Source of the DNA: Geobacillus vulcani PSS1
Lineage (GTDB): Bacteria; Bacillota; Bacilli; Bacillales; Anoxybacillaceae
Direction: 5' to 3'
Length of the DNA stretch: 64,000 nt
Assembly: GCF_000733845.1 (NCBI RefSeq)
Contig: NZ_JPOI01000001.1
Span: forward strand, 1,899,501 to 1,963,500
A program made the position numbers and the translations under genes. Under the pieces are notes generated by a model that saw only the letters and a program-made list of their open reading frames with translations, was not told the DNA's origin and searched no databases. This document shows, one piece after another, positions 17,138 through 27,721 of this stretch (position 1 is its first letter; every line of letters begins with the position of its first letter).

Positions 17138-19498
17138 TTGCAAGAGCAACAAATGCTCGCTCTCGACGGACGCACGTTCATTAAAGGAGTATGCCTGGCC
17201 GTCATTTTTCATAATGAAGAAACGCTGTATACAGTCGTCCGTGTGCGCGTTGAGGAAACGAACGATGCGCCTGATGAGGACGAAGTCGTTGTCACGGGCT
17301 ATTTTCCGCGCCTAAACGAAGGGGATGTCTACGTCTTTTATGGGCAGTTCCGCCATCATCCGCGCTTCGGCCGCCAATATGCGGCCGAACAGTTCCGCAA
17401 ACAGCTTCCAAACACGAAAGAAGGAGTCATTCATTATTTATCGAGCGGATTGTTTAAAGGAATCGGCAAAAAAACGGCCGCCGCGATCGTTGAAGCGCTT
17501 GGCGAAAACGCGATTGCGGCCATTTTGCGCGATCCAGAGGTGCTTGAACGGGTGCCGAAGCTGACGAAGAAAAAAGCGCAGCAACTGTATGAATCGCTTC
17601 GCGCCCACGAAGGATTAGAACAGACGATGATCGCCCTCGCCCAGTTTGGATTTGGACCACAGTTGGCGATGAAAATTTACCAGGCGTATGGCGAAGAGGC
17701 GATTGACATCATCCAAGAGAACCCGTATCAACTCGTCGAGGACATTGAAGGAATCGGCTTTGGCCGCGCCGATGAAATCGGGCGCCAGCTCGGCATTTCC
17801 GGCAGCCATCCGGCCCGGCTGCGCGCTGCTTCGCTGTTTGTTCTTGAGCAGGCGTGCTTGCAGGAAGGGCACGTTTATTTGCGCGAGGAAGAGCTGATGG
17901 AGCGCATCGGGGGACTGCTTGACGGCAGGCCGAGCGGTGCGGTGGATGGACAAGCGATCGGCCAGACGCTTCTGATGTTAGGGGAGGAAGGGAAGCTGAT
18001 CGCCGAGCAAGGGCGCTATTATCTCCCTTCCCTTTACTTCGCCGAGAAAGGGATCGTCTCCAATATTAAGCGGCTGCTCGGGCAAGCGCCGCCCGCGGCG
18101 TTTGCTGAGTCGGAGTTTTTGCTGGCGCTTGGGGAGCTTGAGGAACGGCTTGGCATGCAATATGCCCCCAAACAAAGGGAAGCGATCCAACAAGCGCTTT
18201 CTTCGCCGCTGTTCATTTTGACCGGCGGTCCGGGAACGGGGAAGACGACGGTCATCAAGGGCATCGTCGAGCTGTTCGCCGCCCTCAACGGCCTGTCTCT
18301 TGACCCGGATGACTATAAACAAGGCGAGCCGTTTCCGGTATTGCTGGCTGCACCCACCGGTCGGGCGGCGAAGCGGATGAGCGAGGCGACCGGGCTGCCG
18401 GCGGTGACGATCCACCGCTTGCTCGGCTGGAATGGGGCGGAAGGGTTCAGTCGTGACGAGAACGAACCGATTTCTGGCAAGCTGCTTGTCATTGATGAGA
18501 TGTCGATGGTCGACACGTGGTTGGCCAACCAGCTGCTAAAAGCCGTGCCAAACGGCATGCAAGTCATTTTTGTCGGCGATGAGGATCAATTGCCGTCCGT
18601 TGGGCCAGGGCAAGTGCTGAAAGACTTGCTCCGCTCAGGCGTCATTCCGTTCGTTCGGTTGAACGAGGTGTACCGCCAGGCGGAAGGATCATCGATCATC
18701 GAGCTTGCTCATGAGATGAAGCGCGGCGTCGTGCCGGCCGATTTGACTGCTCCAAAGGCAGACCGTTCATTCATCCGTTGCCGTGCGGGCCAGGTCGTCG
18801 ATGTCGTGCGGCAAATCGCGGACAACGCGCGAAAAAAAGGGTTTTCCGTCAAAGATATTCAAGTGCTCGCCCCGATGTACCGCGGTCCAGCGGGCATTGA
18901 CCAATTGAACAAAGCGCTTCAAGAGCTGTTCAACCCGCCGGCTGAGGGGAAGCGGGAGCTGTCGGTCGGTGAGGTCGTCTACCGCGTCGGCGATAAGGTG
19001 CTTCAGCTTGTCAATCAGCCGGAAGATCATGTCTTTAATGGCGATATTGGCGAAGTCGTCGCCATTTTTTACGCCAAAGAAAATACGGAAAAGCAAGACT
19101 TGCTCGTCGTCTCATTTGACGGCATTGAAGTGACGTACACACGGCAAGATTTAGGACAAATCACCCATGCGTATTGCTGTTCGGTTCATAAGGCGCAAGG
19201 AAGCGAGTTTCCGATCGTCATTTTGCCCGTTGTCAAAAGCTATTATAAGATGTTGAAACGGAATTTGTTGTATACTGCGGTGACAAGAAGCAAGCAGTTT
19301 CTCATTTTATGCGGGGAAGAGGAAGCATTTCGATTCGGCGTCGCAAAACAAAGCGACGGAGCGCGCCAGACAGCGCTCGCTGAGAAGCTGGCGGGGACGG
19401 CGGCGCCGTTGATCGAGGTCGAACTGCCGCTTGAAGAGGCGAACATGGGGATGGAAAACGTTACGCCGTATGACTTTATGGGCAATGAGCCAAGCTAA
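17138..19498 (+). CDS. recD2: ATP-dependent RecD2-like DNA helicase (YrrC)
   Basis: A 786-residue superfamily 1B 5'-to-3' helicase. The N-terminal domain holds an OB-like region, then helix-hairpin-helix repeats (SSGLFKGIGKKTAAAIVEALG, VEDIEGIGFGRADEIG) that mark the RecD2 group without RecBC partners. Walker A GGPGTGKTT is at about 362-370, Walker B LLVIDEMSMVD follows, and the motif V/VI region HKAQGSEFPIVILP is near the C terminus. RecD2 limits fork damage and aids repair. TTG 17138 follows AGGGGATGG; an alternative ATG exists at 17153. Confidence 0.93.
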   Translation: MQEQQMLALDGRTFIKGVCLAVIFHNEETLYTVVRVRVEETNDAPDEDEVVVTGYFPRLNEGDVYVFYGQFRHHPRFGRQYAAEQFRKQLPNTKEGVIHYLSSGLFKGIGKKTAAAIVEALGENAIAAILRDPEVLERVPKLTKKKAQQLYESLRAHEGLEQTMIALAQFGFGPQLAMKIYQAYGEEAIDIIQENPYQLVEDIEGIGFGRADEIGRQLGISGSHPARLRAASLFVLEQACLQEGHVYLREEELMERIGGLLDGRPSGAVDGQAIGQTLLMLGEEGKLIAEQGRYYLPSLYFAEKGIVSNIKRLLGQAPPAAFAESEFLLALGELEERLGMQYAPKQREAIQQALSSPLFILTGGPGTGKTTVIKGIVELFAALNGLSLDPDDYKQGEPFPVLLAAPTGRAAKRMSEATGLPAVTIHRLLGWNGAEGFSRDENEPISGKLLVIDEMSMVDTWLANQLLKAVPNGMQVIFVGDEDQLPSVGPGQVLKDLLRSGVIPFVRLNEVYRQAEGSSIIELAHEMKRGVVPADLTAPKADRSFIRCRAGQVVDVVRQIADNARKKGFSVKDIQVLAPMYRGPAGIDQLNKALQELFNPPAEGKRELSVGEVVYRVGDKVLQLVNQPEDHVFNGDIGEVVAIFYAKENTEKQDLLVVSFDGIEVTYTRQDLGQITHAYCCSVHKAQGSEFPIVILPVVKSYYKMLKRNLLYTAVTRSKQFLILCGEEEAFRFGVAKQSDGARQTALAEKLAGTAAPLIEVELPLEEANMGMENVTPYDFMGNEPS

Positions 19499-19523
19499 AG
19501 ATGGCTGGAAAGGTGGGAGAACG

Positions 19524-19997
19524 ATGCGGACGTTTTCCGACATCAAGGGCCTTCCCATTTATGAGCAAATGACGGGAAAAATGGTCGGAACGATCACGGA
19601 CATTTGGTTTACCAGCCATGGCACGGTCAAAGGGCTTGTCGCAGAACGGGGCGGCTTGTTCGGCCGCCGCCGCTATTTGCCGCTTTCAGCCGTGCAGTCG
19701 TTCGAAAACGACCGAGTCATCATCTGTGATGCAGATAGCTTCCAGCCGTTTCCTTCTCCTGACAGCGGCCACTCTCTTTACGGCGAACGCGGCCTCGCCG
19801 GCAGCATGGTTGTCGCCGCGGACGGAACCACAATCGGACTGTTGGATGACGTATATTTTGACGGGCAATTGGGCAAAATTGACGGATACGAGATCAGCGA
19901 GGGATTTTTTTCCGATTTGACCGAAGGAAAGAAACGAATGGAGCTTGCTCCGTTCACCGCCAGAGAAGGCGTGGTCACCATGGAAACAACGATGTAA
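19524..19997 (+). CDS. yrrD: PRC-barrel domain protein YrrD
   Basis: 157 residues with two PRC-barrel-like modules: FSDIKGLPIYEQMTGKMVGTITDIWF, and a second starting at about AGSMVVAADGTTIGLLDDVYFDGQLGKIDGYEIS. PRC barrels are small beta domains in RimM and photosynthetic reaction centres that bind proteins or RNA; the role of YrrD is unknown. ATG 19524 has AAAGGTGGGAG upstream. It begins 25 nt after recD2 and is followed by two very small genes, as in B. subtilis. Confidence 0.85.
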   Translation: MRTFSDIKGLPIYEQMTGKMVGTITDIWFTSHGTVKGLVAERGGLFGRRRYLPLSAVQSFENDRVIICDADSFQPFPSPDSGHSLYGERGLAGSMVVAADGTTIGLLDDVYFDGQLGKIDGYEISEGFFSDLTEGKKRMELAPFTAREGVVTMETTM

Positions 19998-20012
19998 GGA
20001 GAGTGGCTGTCA

Positions 20013-20204
20013 ATGCTCATTTGCCCGAATTGCAAACGAAAAAATTTAGGGAAAATCGGCGTCAACCAGTACTATTGCTGGGATTGCTTTATTGAGCTGT
20101 CCGTCTCGAAAGGAATGATCCACGCCCATCAAGTGGAAGAAGACGGAACGTTGAGTTCTCTTGACGACTTGTTTGACGACCACGAACGCATGATCCAATT
20201 TTAG
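20013..20204 (+). CDS. yrzR: Small zinc-ribbon protein (YrzR-like)
   Basis: 63 residues starting MLICPNCKRKNLGKIGVNQYYCWDCFIEL. The paired CPNC...CWDC knuckles predict a bound zinc, and the C-terminal half is acidic (DEDGTLSSLDDLFDDHE-like). The function is unknown. SD AAGGAGAG is about 10 nt upstream of the ATG. It lies 15 nt after yrrD and just before the next small gene, so it is probably co-transcribed. Confidence 0.82.
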   Translation: MLICPNCKRKNLGKIGVNQYYCWDCFIELSVSKGMIHAHQVEEDGTLSSLDDLFDDHERMIQF

Positions 20205-20215
20205 GGGGGACACGC

Positions 20216-20350
20216 ATGAACCGGACGATGACGTCGCTGTTAGCAGTCGGGTTAGGCGTCGCCGCTTATCAGCTCGCCCAACGAAACAATTGGATGAACG
20301 GTCGCACGATGCGGAGGATGCGCCGCCGCTTGATGCAGGCGATCCGCTGA
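20216..20350 (+). CDS. yrzQ: Small membrane-associated protein YrzQ (DUF3918 type)
   Basis: A 44-residue peptide, MNRTMTSLLAVGLGVAAYQL continuing to an arginine-rich tail (RTMRRMRRRLMQAIR). A short hydrophobic stretch followed by an amphipathic basic helix suggests membrane attachment. It has a strong SD (TTAGGGGGGA) 6 nt before the ATG and follows yrzR by 11 nt. No function is known to me. Confidence 0.75.
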   Translation: MNRTMTSLLAVGLGVAAYQLAQRNNWMNGRTMRRMRRRLMQAIR

Positions 20351-20351
20351 C

Positions 20352-20393
20352 GGCGTTGCCGCCCTCGCCTTGTGCGGGGGCGGCGCCTTGTGA
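20352..20393 (+). terminator. GC-rich hairpin after yrzQ
   Basis: GGCG-TTG-CCGCC can pair with GGCGG-C-GCC (about 20352-20388). It is very stable but followed only by TTGTGATT, so termination is likely inefficient. Confidence 0.4.
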
Positions 20394-20469
20394 TTGTCAA
20401 ATAGTGCTAAAAGCGGTGAAGGCATATTTCCTCCCGCATCTCCTACACTAAACGGTAGGAGGTGTGGCG

Positions 20470-21531
20470 ATGGGTGAGCAACAATGGCTGTCGTTCTTTC
20501 GCATCGGAAAATGGCTGCTTATGACAGCTATCATCTATTTGATCGTTCGGATGAAAGACGTTTGGTGGCCGGTCATCGATTTGATCGCAACGGTGTTGAC
20601 CCCGTTTTTGCTGGCGTCGTTTATTACGTATTTGCTCTACCCCCTTGTGGAATCCATCCATCGCAAAGGAATGCCGCGCGCCCTTGCCATTTTGTTGATT
20701 TATTTGTTGTTTTTCGGTTTGGTCGGCTACGGCTTGTACCGCGGTGTGCCGCTATTCATCGCCCAGTTGCGCGAACTGGATGAACAGCTGCCGTCGTTGA
20801 TGAATACATACCGTCAATGGGTGCGCCACATCCACGATGAGACGTCGAATTGGCCGCTGGAGATGCATACGCGCATCGAAGCGATGTTTGTGCAGTTTGA
20901 GAAGGCGGCTGCCGCCGCCGTCACGATGGCGATCCATGCCGCCAAGGCGTTGATCGGTTCCGCGGCAACATTTCTTTTGATTCCGTTTATCGTCTTTTAT
21001 ATGTTGAAGGATATCGACATGCTAAAAAAGGCGGTCTGGTATATGACCCCGAAGCGATGGCGCGAACCAGGGATGGCGTTTTTGAAGGATGTCGATGAAT
21101 CGCTCGGCGGCTACATCCGCGGCCAGTTGTTCGTCTGTGCGGCGATCGGTGTGGCGGCGGCGCTCGGCCTGTGGCTTGCCGGCATGGATTATCCGCTGTT
21201 GCTCGGCTTTGTCATTGGCGTGACGAACATCATCCCGTATTTTGGTCCGTTGATCGGTGCGGTGCCGGCGGTCATTTTGGCCGCGACCGTATCGTTGAAA
21301 ATGGTCGTTATCGTGCTCGCCATAATTTTTGCGTTGCAGTTTTTAGAGGGGAACGTCTTGTCGCCGCTGATCGTCGGCAAAAGCGTACATATGCATCCGC
21401 TTGTCATTATGCTTGCCCTCTTTGCCGGCGGTGAGCTCGCCGGCGTGCTCGGCCTCATTCTCGCTGTTCCGACGGCGGCGGTGCTGAAAGTGGCCATCGT
21501 CCATTGGAAAGAGCATTATGCTCCGCATTGA
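20470..21531 (+). CDS. yrrI: AI-2E family transporter YrrI
   Basis: A 353-residue polytopic membrane protein of the AI-2E/PerM exporter family. Hydrophobic segments cluster in the first 90 residues, a soluble region lies at about 90-150, and the remaining helices include the family's GFVIGVTNIIPYFGPLIGAVPAVI. The C-terminal part LSPLIVGKSVHMHPLVIMLALFAGGELAGVLGLILAVP is the hallmark block. ATG 20470 lies 7 nt after AGGAGG; a GTG two codons upstream overlaps that SD. The substrate is unknown; it precedes the alaS leader as in B. subtilis. Confidence 0.9.
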   Translation: MGEQQWLSFFRIGKWLLMTAIIYLIVRMKDVWWPVIDLIATVLTPFLLASFITYLLYPLVESIHRKGMPRALAILLIYLLFFGLVGYGLYRGVPLFIAQLRELDEQLPSLMNTYRQWVRHIHDETSNWPLEMHTRIEAMFVQFEKAAAAAVTMAIHAAKALIGSAATFLLIPFIVFYMLKDIDMLKKAVWYMTPKRWREPGMAFLKDVDESLGGYIRGQLFVCAAIGVAAALGLWLAGMDYPLLLGFVIGVTNIIPYFGPLIGAVPAVILAATVSLKMVVIVLAIIFALQFLEGNVLSPLIVGKSVHMHPLVIMLALFAGGELAGVLGLILAVPTAAVLKVAIVHWKEHYAPH

Positions 21532-21556
21532 CAAACGGCTGTTGCTTGTCTATAAT
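21528..21556 (+). promoter_or_regulatory. Sigma-A promoter of alaS
   Basis: Perfect TTGACA (21528-21533), 17 nt and TATAAT (21551-21556). It overlaps the last codons of yrrI and drives the T-box leader. Confidence 0.9.
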
Positions 21557-21562
21557 CTTTCA

Positions 21563-21820
21563 ATGAAAAAAGCGAATACATAACGCGATGACGGATCGAG
21601 TATGTTGCAGTCCATCTTAACGCGCGAGCTCGCGCACAGAGAGGAATTTCCGCGGCTGAAAGAAATTCCAGATGAAGGGCAACAGAAGGCTAATCCGGAG
21701 CGCAGGCAAAACCTGACGCAAGGCTGCGTTACGGCCAAAGAGGTGATGGGCGTTTTTGGCCCATAAACAGGGTGGTACCGCGAGCATAACTCTCGTCCCT
21801 GCAGGGGATGGGAGTTTTTT
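21563..21820 (+). promoter_or_regulatory. T-box riboswitch leader of alaS
   Basis: The conserved AGGGTGGTACCGCGAG is at 21769-21784. The terminator arm ACTCTCGTCCC pairs with GGGGATGGGAGT and is followed by seven T (21790-21818). The Stem I region (21585-21700) ends in GAAGGCTAATCC, where GCT (21689-21691, Ala) followed by A is the probable specifier codon. Uncharged tRNA-Ala would favour antitermination. Confidence 0.93.
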
Positions 21821-21850
21821 TATATAAAAAGGCGAAAGGGGAGGATCATC

Positions 21851-24487
21851 ATGAAAAAGCTGACATCTGCCGAAGTGCGGCGCATGTTTTTGCAGTTTTT
21901 CCAAGAAAAAGGCCATGCGGTTGAACCGAGCGCTTCGCTCATTCCTGTCGACGATCCGTCATTGTTATGGATCAACAGCGGCGTCGCGACGTTGAAAAAA
22001 TACTTTGACGGGCGCATCGTTCCGGAAAACCCGCGCATTTGCAATGCGCAAAAATCGATCCGCACCAACGACATCGAAAACGTCGGGAAAACAGCGCGCC
22101 ACCATACGTTTTTTGAAATGCTCGGCAACTTTTCGATCGGTGATTACTTCAAGCGGGAAGCGATCCACTGGGCGTGGGAGTTTTTAACGAGCGAAAAGTG
22201 GATCGGCTTTGATCCGGAACGGCTGTCCGTCACCGTCCATCCGGAGGACGAGGAAGCGTACAACATTTGGCGCAACGAAATCGGCCTGCCGGAAGAACGG
22301 ATCATCCGCCTCGAAGGAAACTTCTGGGACATCGGCGAAGGCCCGAGCGGTCCGAACACGGAAATTTTCTACGACCGCGGCGAGGCGTTCGGCAACGACC
22401 CGAATGATCCGGAGCTGTACCCGGGCGGGGAAAACGACCGCTATTTAGAAGTATGGAATCTCGTCTTTTCCCAGTTCAACCATAACCCGGACGGCACGTA
22501 CACGCCGCTGCCAAAGAAAAACATCGACACCGGCATGGGCTTGGAGCGGATGTGCTCGATTTTGCAAGACGTGCCGACGAACTTTGAAACTGACTTGTTC
22601 TTGCCGATTATCCGCGCCACGGAACAAATCGCCGGCGAGCGGTATGGCGAAGATCCGGACAAGGACGTTGCCTTTAAGGTGATCGCCGACCATATTCGCG
22701 CCGTGACGTTTGCGATCGGCGACGGGGCGCTGCCGTCCAACGAGGGGCGCGGTTATGTGCTGCGCCGCTTGCTCCGCCGCGCGGTGCGCTACGCGAAACA
22801 AATCGGCATTGACCGCCCGTTTATGTACGAGCTCGTGCCGGTTGTCGGCGAAATTATGCACGACTACTATCCGGAAGTGAAAGAAAAAGCCGATTTTATC
22901 GCTCGCGTCATCCGCACGGAAGAAGAGCGGTTCCACGAAACGCTTCATGAGGGGCTCGCCATATTGGCGGAAGTGATCGAAAAGGCGAAAGCGCAAGGAA
23001 GCACCGTCCTTCCGGGGGAAGAGGCGTTTCGCTTGTATGATACGTACGGCTTTCCGATCGAGCTGACGGAAGAGTACGCCGCCGAAGCAGGGATGACGGT
23101 CGACCACGCCGGCTTTGAGCGTGAGTTGGAGCAGCAGCGTGAACGGGCGCGCGCGGCTCGGCAAGATGTCGATTCGATGCAAGTCCAAGGCGGAGTGCTT
23201 GGTGACATCAAGGATGAAAGCCGTTTTGTCGGCTACGATGAGCTTGTTGCCTCGTCGACGGTCCTCGCCATCGTTAAAGACGGACGGCTTGTCGAGAAAG
23301 TGAAAGCCGGTGAAGAGGCGCAGATCATCGTCGATGTGACGCCGTTTTACGCCGAAAGCGGCGGTCAAGTCGCTGACCAAGGCGTGTTTGAAAGCGAAAC
23401 AGGAAGAGCGGTCGTCAAAGATGTGCAAAAAGCGCCGAACGGTCAACATCTTCATGCCATCATCGTCGAACGCGGCACAGTGAAAAAAGGAGCCCGCTAT
23501 ACGGCGCGCGTTGATGAGGCGAAGCGGGCGCGCATCGTGAAAAACCATACGGCGACCCATTTGCTCCATCAGGCGCTAAAAGACGTGCTCGGCCGCCATG
23601 TCAACCAAGCGGGCTCGCTTGTCGCTCCGGATCGGCTGCGCTTTGACTTCACCCATTTTGGCCAAGTGAAGCCGGAGGAGCTCGAGCGCATCGAGGCGAT
23701 CGTCAATGAACAAATTTGGAAGAGCCTTCCGGTTGACATTTTCTATAAACCGCTTGAGGAAGCGAAAGCGATGGGCGCAATGGCGCTGTTTGGCGAAAAA
23801 TACGGCGACATTGTCCGCGTCGTCAAGGTCGGCGACTACAGCCTTGAGCTGTGCGGCGGCTGCCATGTGCCGAATACAGCGGCCATCGGGTTATTTAAAA
23901 TCGTCTCCGAGTCAGGCATCGGCGCCGGCACGCGCCGGATTGAAGCGGTGACCGGGGAATCGGCATACCGCTTTATGAGCGAACAGCTGGCCATTTTGCA
24001 AGAGGCGGCGCAAAAATTGAAAACAAGCCCGAAAGAATTGAATGCACGTCTTGACGGACTGTTTGCCGAGCTGAAAGAGCTCGAGCGCGAAAATGAATCG
24101 CTTGCTGCCCGCCTTGCCCGTATGGAAGCGGAGCACCTCACCCGCCAAGTAAAAGACGTGGGCGGCGTGCCGGTGTTGGCGGCAAAAGTGCAGGCGAACG
24201 ACATGAACCAGCTGCGGGCAATGGCCGACGATTTGAAGCAAAAATTGGGCACGGCGGTCATCGTGTTGGCTTCGGTGCAAGGCGGAAAAGTGCAACTGAT
24301 TGCCGCGGTGACGGATGATTTGGTAAAAAAAGGATTCCATGCCGGCAAGCTGGTGAAAGAAGTAGCGTCGCGCTGCGGTGGGGGCGGCGGCGGGCGTCCG
24401 GACTTGGCGCAAGCTGGCGGCAAGGATCCAAACAAGGTCGGCGAAGCGCTCGGTTATGTCGAAACATGGGTGAAATCCGTTTCCTAA
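21851..24487 (+). CDS. alaS: Alanyl-tRNA synthetase
   Basis: An 878-residue class II enzyme with the full bacterial architecture. The catalytic domain starts [22 protein letters not shown] and contains [25 protein letters not shown]. The editing domain has the zinc-binding pair HTATH (566-570) and CGGCH (668-672), which clears Ser- and Gly-tRNA-Ala. The C-Ala domain ends with the glycine-rich [25 protein letters not shown] precedes the ATG. It is controlled by the upstream T-box. Confidence 0.97.
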   Translation: MKKLTSAEVRRMFLQFFQEKGHAVEPSASLIPVDDPSLLWINSGVATLKKYFDGRIVPENPRICNAQKSIRTNDIENVGKTARHHTFFEMLGNFSIGDYFKREAIHWAWEFLTSEKWIGFDPERLSVTVHPEDEEAYNIWRNEIGLPEERIIRLEGNFWDIGEGPSGPNTEIFYDRGEAFGNDPNDPELYPGGENDRYLEVWNLVFSQFNHNPDGTYTPLPKKNIDTGMGLERMCSILQDVPTNFETDLFLPIIRATEQIAGERYGEDPDKDVAFKVIADHIRAVTFAIGDGALPSNEGRGYVLRRLLRRAVRYAKQIGIDRPFMYELVPVVGEIMHDYYPEVKEKADFIARVIRTEEERFHETLHEGLAILAEVIEKAKAQGSTVLPGEEAFRLYDTYGFPIELTEEYAAEAGMTVDHAGFERELEQQRERARAARQDVDSMQVQGGVLGDIKDESRFVGYDELVASSTVLAIVKDGRLVEKVKAGEEAQIIVDVTPFYAESGGQVADQGVFESETGRAVVKDVQKAPNGQHLHAIIVERGTVKKGARYTARVDEAKRARIVKNHTATHLLHQALKDVLGRHVNQAGSLVAPDRLRFDFTHFGQVKPEELERIEAIVNEQIWKSLPVDIFYKPLEEAKAMGAMALFGEKYGDIVRVVKVGDYSLELCGGCHVPNTAAIGLFKIVSESGIGAGTRRIEAVTGESAYRFMSEQLAILQEAAQKLKTSPKELNARLDGLFAELKELERENESLAARLARMEAEHLTRQVKDVGGVPVLAAKVQANDMNQLRAMADDLKQKLGTAVIVLASVQGGKVQLIAAVTDDLVKKGFHAGKLVKEVASRCGGGGGGRPDLAQAGGKDPNKVGEALGYVETWVKSVS

Positions 24488-24554
24488 TTCGCGCGGATCG
24501 TGTACAATGGATGTAAAAGGACGGGGTGCCTGAATAAGGAGCGAGGTGGAAACG

Positions 24555-24821
24555 GTGAGCTCGTTTGATCAAACGATGCAGTTTCATTTTTCCGAGGAGC
24601 CGGCCGAGACGAACGTTCGCGAAGTGCTGTTGACGGTGTATGACGCCTTACAGGAAAAAGGCTACAATCCGATCAACCAAATTGTCGGCTACTTGTTGTC
24701 TGGCGACCCAGCTTACATTCCGCGCCATAAAGATGCGCGTGCGCTCATCCGCAAAATCGAACGCGACGAATTAATCGAGGAATTGGTGAAATTCTATTTA
24801 CAGGGGCAACGAAAGGATTAA
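24555..24821 (+). CDS. yrzL: IreB family regulatory phosphoprotein (YrzL, UPF0297)
   Basis: 88 residues, [16 protein letters not shown]..., with the conserved [31 protein letters not shown] block. The family includes Enterococcus IreB, a substrate of the PASTA kinase IreK that influences cephalosporin resistance. GTG 24555 lies behind GGAGCGAGG and gives the usual 88-residue length. It is followed 3 nt later by yrrK and then yrzB, the conserved trio downstream of alaS. Confidence 0.88.
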   Translation: MSSFDQTMQFHFSEEPAETNVREVLLTVYDALQEKGYNPINQIVGYLLSGDPAYIPRHKDARALIRKIERDELIEELVKFYLQGQRKD

Positions 24822-24824
24822 CCG

Positions 24825-25558
<734 letters not shown>

Positions 25559-25569
25559 CGGACAGCAGA

Positions 25570-25601
25570 GGGGTCCAAAAGGATCGGGGCCCCTTTTCTT
25601 A
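25570..25601 (+). terminator. Terminator after yrzB
   Basis: GGGGTCC (25571-25577) pairs with the GGGGCCCC side (25587-25594) across an 8-9 nt loop, followed by TTTTCTT. It ends the alaS-yrzL-yrrK-yrzB unit. Confidence 0.7.
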
Positions 25602-25796
25602 TTGGTGTTTATGCATGAGGAAATGATCAGTTGTGTTTCATGAAATGGTTCAGACATCTTAGTTTGTTCAACAATCGTTGCGAAGGGCTTCGATTGACCG
25701 GCGCGTTTCCTCCCCTGGCCTTGCATTTTTTGACCGTCAAGGGCGAAAAATGCGGAACTTTGTAGTATAATATGGCCGGGTGAAAGGAGGACCAAG
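25602..25796. other. Intergenic region before mltG
   Basis: 195 nt with no supported ORF. TATAAT at 25766-25771 is a likely -10 for mltG. No good -35 is at the right distance; the only TTGACC, near 25729, is 30 nt away. GCATTTTT (25722-25729) and AAAAATGC (25745-25753) form an inverted repeat that brackets this TTGACC. Confidence 0.45.
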
Positions 25797-26888
25797 ATGA
25801 AACAGAACGATTTTAGGGCGCCAGAGGCGCGGCTTGTACGGAAAATCGTCTTGATTGTCTGCGCTGTTCTGCTGGCGGCGCTTGTCATTGCCGGCGCCAG
25901 CAGTTTCTTATACATCCGCTCAGCGCTTAAGCCTGTTGATCCGGATGACCGCACCCCGGTCCATGTCTCGATTCCGATCGGTTCATCGGCGGCGGAGATT
26001 GCCGAGCAGCTCGAACAAAAGCGGCTCATTCAAAGCGCGGCCGTGTTTCGCTTGTACGTCCGCTGGAAAAATGAATCCGGCTTCCAGGCTGGGGAGTATG
26101 AACTGACGCGGGCGATGCCAATGGCGCGCATCATCGAGCTGTTAAAAACGGGGAAATCGCTGAAAATCGGGTTGAAGCTGACCGTTCCGGAAGGGTCGCA
26201 GTTGGTGCAAATCGCTGACCTCATTGCCGCGAAAACGGGCTACAAATACGAACAGATTATGAAACTGCTTAATGATCGCGCGTATATCGAACGGCTGATG
26301 AAAAAGCACCCGGATTTGTTGACTGATGATATTTTTCGGAAAGGCATCCGCTATCCGCTGGAAGGCTACTTGTTCCCGGCGACGTATGTGTTTGCTGATG
26401 AAAAGCCGCCGCTTTCCGAGATCATTGAGGCGATGGTGGCGAAAACAGCAGCTGTGCTCGACACATATAAGGCGGCGATGGAAGAAAAGAACATGTCGCC
26501 GCATCAGCTGTTGACGATGTCGTCTCTCATTGAGGAAGAGGCGACGGAAAAAGCGGACCGCGAAAAAATCGCCAGCGTGTTTTACAATCGGTTGCGCCGC
26601 GGCATGCCGCTTCAGACCGACCCGACCGTTTTGTATGCCCTTGGCCAACATAAAGAGCGTGTGTTGTATAAAGATTTGCAGGTCAATTCGCCGTACAATA
26701 CGTACATGCATAAAGGACTGCCGCCGGGGCCGATCGCCAACGCCGGGGTCATGTCGATTGAAGCGGCGCTCGAGCCGGCGGCGACCGACTATTTATACTT
26801 TTTGGCAACACCGGGAGGCGAGGTCATTTTTACGAAAACGTTGGCCGAGCATAACCGGGAAAAGGCAAAACATATTGGGGAACAATAG
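25797..26888 (+). CDS. mltG: Endolytic peptidoglycan transglycosylase MltG (YrrL)
   Basis: 363 residues with a single N-terminal membrane anchor at about residues 19-42, a LysM-like region (HVSIPIGSSAAEIAEQLEQKRLIQ) and the YceG/MltG catalytic domain. The catalytic Glu lies in TMSSLIEEEAT (about 246), followed by REKIASVFYNRLRRGMPLQTDPTV and the conserved SPYNTYMHKGLPPGPIANAG. MltG cuts nascent glycan strands and thereby sets their length. SD AAAGGAGG precedes the ATG. It is followed by trmR, as in B. subtilis. Confidence 0.93.
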   Translation: MKQNDFRAPEARLVRKIVLIVCAVLLAALVIAGASSFLYIRSALKPVDPDDRTPVHVSIPIGSSAAEIAEQLEQKRLIQSAAVFRLYVRWKNESGFQAGEYELTRAMPMARIIELLKTGKSLKIGLKLTVPEGSQLVQIADLIAAKTGYKYEQIMKLLNDRAYIERLMKKHPDLLTDDIFRKGIRYPLEGYLFPATYVFADEKPPLSEIIEAMVAKTAAVLDTYKAAMEEKNMSPHQLLTMSSLIEEEATEKADREKIASVFYNRLRRGMPLQTDPTVLYALGQHKERVLYKDLQVNSPYNTYMHKGLPPGPIANAGVMSIEAALEPAATDYLYFLATPGGEVIFTKTLAEHNREKAKHIGEQ

Positions 26889-26959
26889 ATCAAAACGGGG
26901 AAGTTGATGGACGGCGGAGGAAAACGGCTTTGATGTAGTATAGTTGAATAGACCAATGA

Positions 26960-26986
26960 CAAGAGTCCTTCGCGGCTCTTATTTTT
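26960..26986 (+). terminator. Terminator after mltG
   Basis: AAGAG (26960-26964) pairs with CTCTT (26975-26979), with additional pairs (CC...GG) inside, followed by ATTTTTC. Confidence 0.55.
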
Positions 26987-27067
26987 CATGACGTTAGTAA
27001 AATAATGGATCATCAACACTTGTGGACGAGTGCTTTTCACTTTGTTGACGGCAGGGAGGAATTCCTC

Positions 27068-27721
27068 TTGCTTTCCAATGCCATGATTTCGTACTTGCAG
27101 CAGTTGCGTCCGGCGCTGGATGAGAATATTGAGGAGATGGAGCAGTACGCGTATCGGCATCGCATACCGATCATGGATCCGATGAGCATGGAAGTGTTGT
27201 TGTTCATCTTGAAGCTGATCAAGCCGCGCCGCATTTTAGAAATCGGCACGGCGATCGGTTATTCGGCGATCCGCATGGCAAAGGCGCTGCCGGATGCACG
27301 CATTGTGACGGTCGAAAAAGACAGGGAGCGGTATGAGCGCGCTTGTTTTTACATCGAAAAGACGAACACCGAGCGGCAAATCAAGGCGGTGTTGGGTGAT
27401 GCGCTTGCGGTCGTGGACGATGTTGCAGCCACCGCGCCGTTTGATGCGTTGTTTATCGATGCCGCCAAAGGGCAATATGAGCGCTTTTTTACGCTCTATG
27501 AGCCATTTGTGGTTGCAGGCGGCCTCATCATCAGCGACAACGTCTTGTTTAAAGGGCTCGTCGCGGCTGAAATGCCGGCGGACAATAGGAGGCTTTGGAA
27601 CATCGCCCAGAAAATTCGCCGCTACAATGAATGGCTTATGAGTCGAAGCGACTATGATACGGTCATCATTCCGGTCGGCGATGGACTCGCCATATCAAAA
27701 AAACGAGGTGAAGAACAATGA
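27068..27721 (+). CDS. trmR: tRNA 5-hydroxyuridine methyltransferase TrmR (YrrM)
   Basis: A 217-residue class I SAM methyltransferase of the catechol O-methyltransferase type. Motif I is KPRRILEIGTAIGYSAIRMA. VTVEKD binds the ribose, and DALFIDAAKGQYERFF is the metal-binding acidic region. In B. subtilis YrrM methylates ho5U34 to mo5U34 in tRNAs. TTG 27068, 7 nt behind GGGAGGA, gives exactly the B. subtilis length; an upstream ATG at 27005 would add a tail not typical of the family. Its stop overlaps the next start (ATGA). The two U32 proteins downstream make the hydroxyl group it methylates. Confidence 0.88.
   Translation: MLSNAMISYLQQLRPALDENIEEMEQYAYRHRIPIMDPMSMEVLLFILKLIKPRRILEIGTAIGYSAIRMAKALPDARIVTVEKDRERYERACFYIEKTNTERQIKAVLGDALAVVDDVAATAPFDALFIDAAKGQYERFFTLYEPFVVAGGLIISDNVLFKGLVAAEMPADNRRLWNIAQKIRRYNEWLMSRSDYDTVIIPVGDGLAISKKRGEEQ

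Noticed and set aside
27005..27067. ATG at 27005 as the start of trmR
   Set aside because: It has no SD and adds 21 residues not found in the family; TTG 27068 has GGGAGGA at 7 nt and gives the usual 217 residues.
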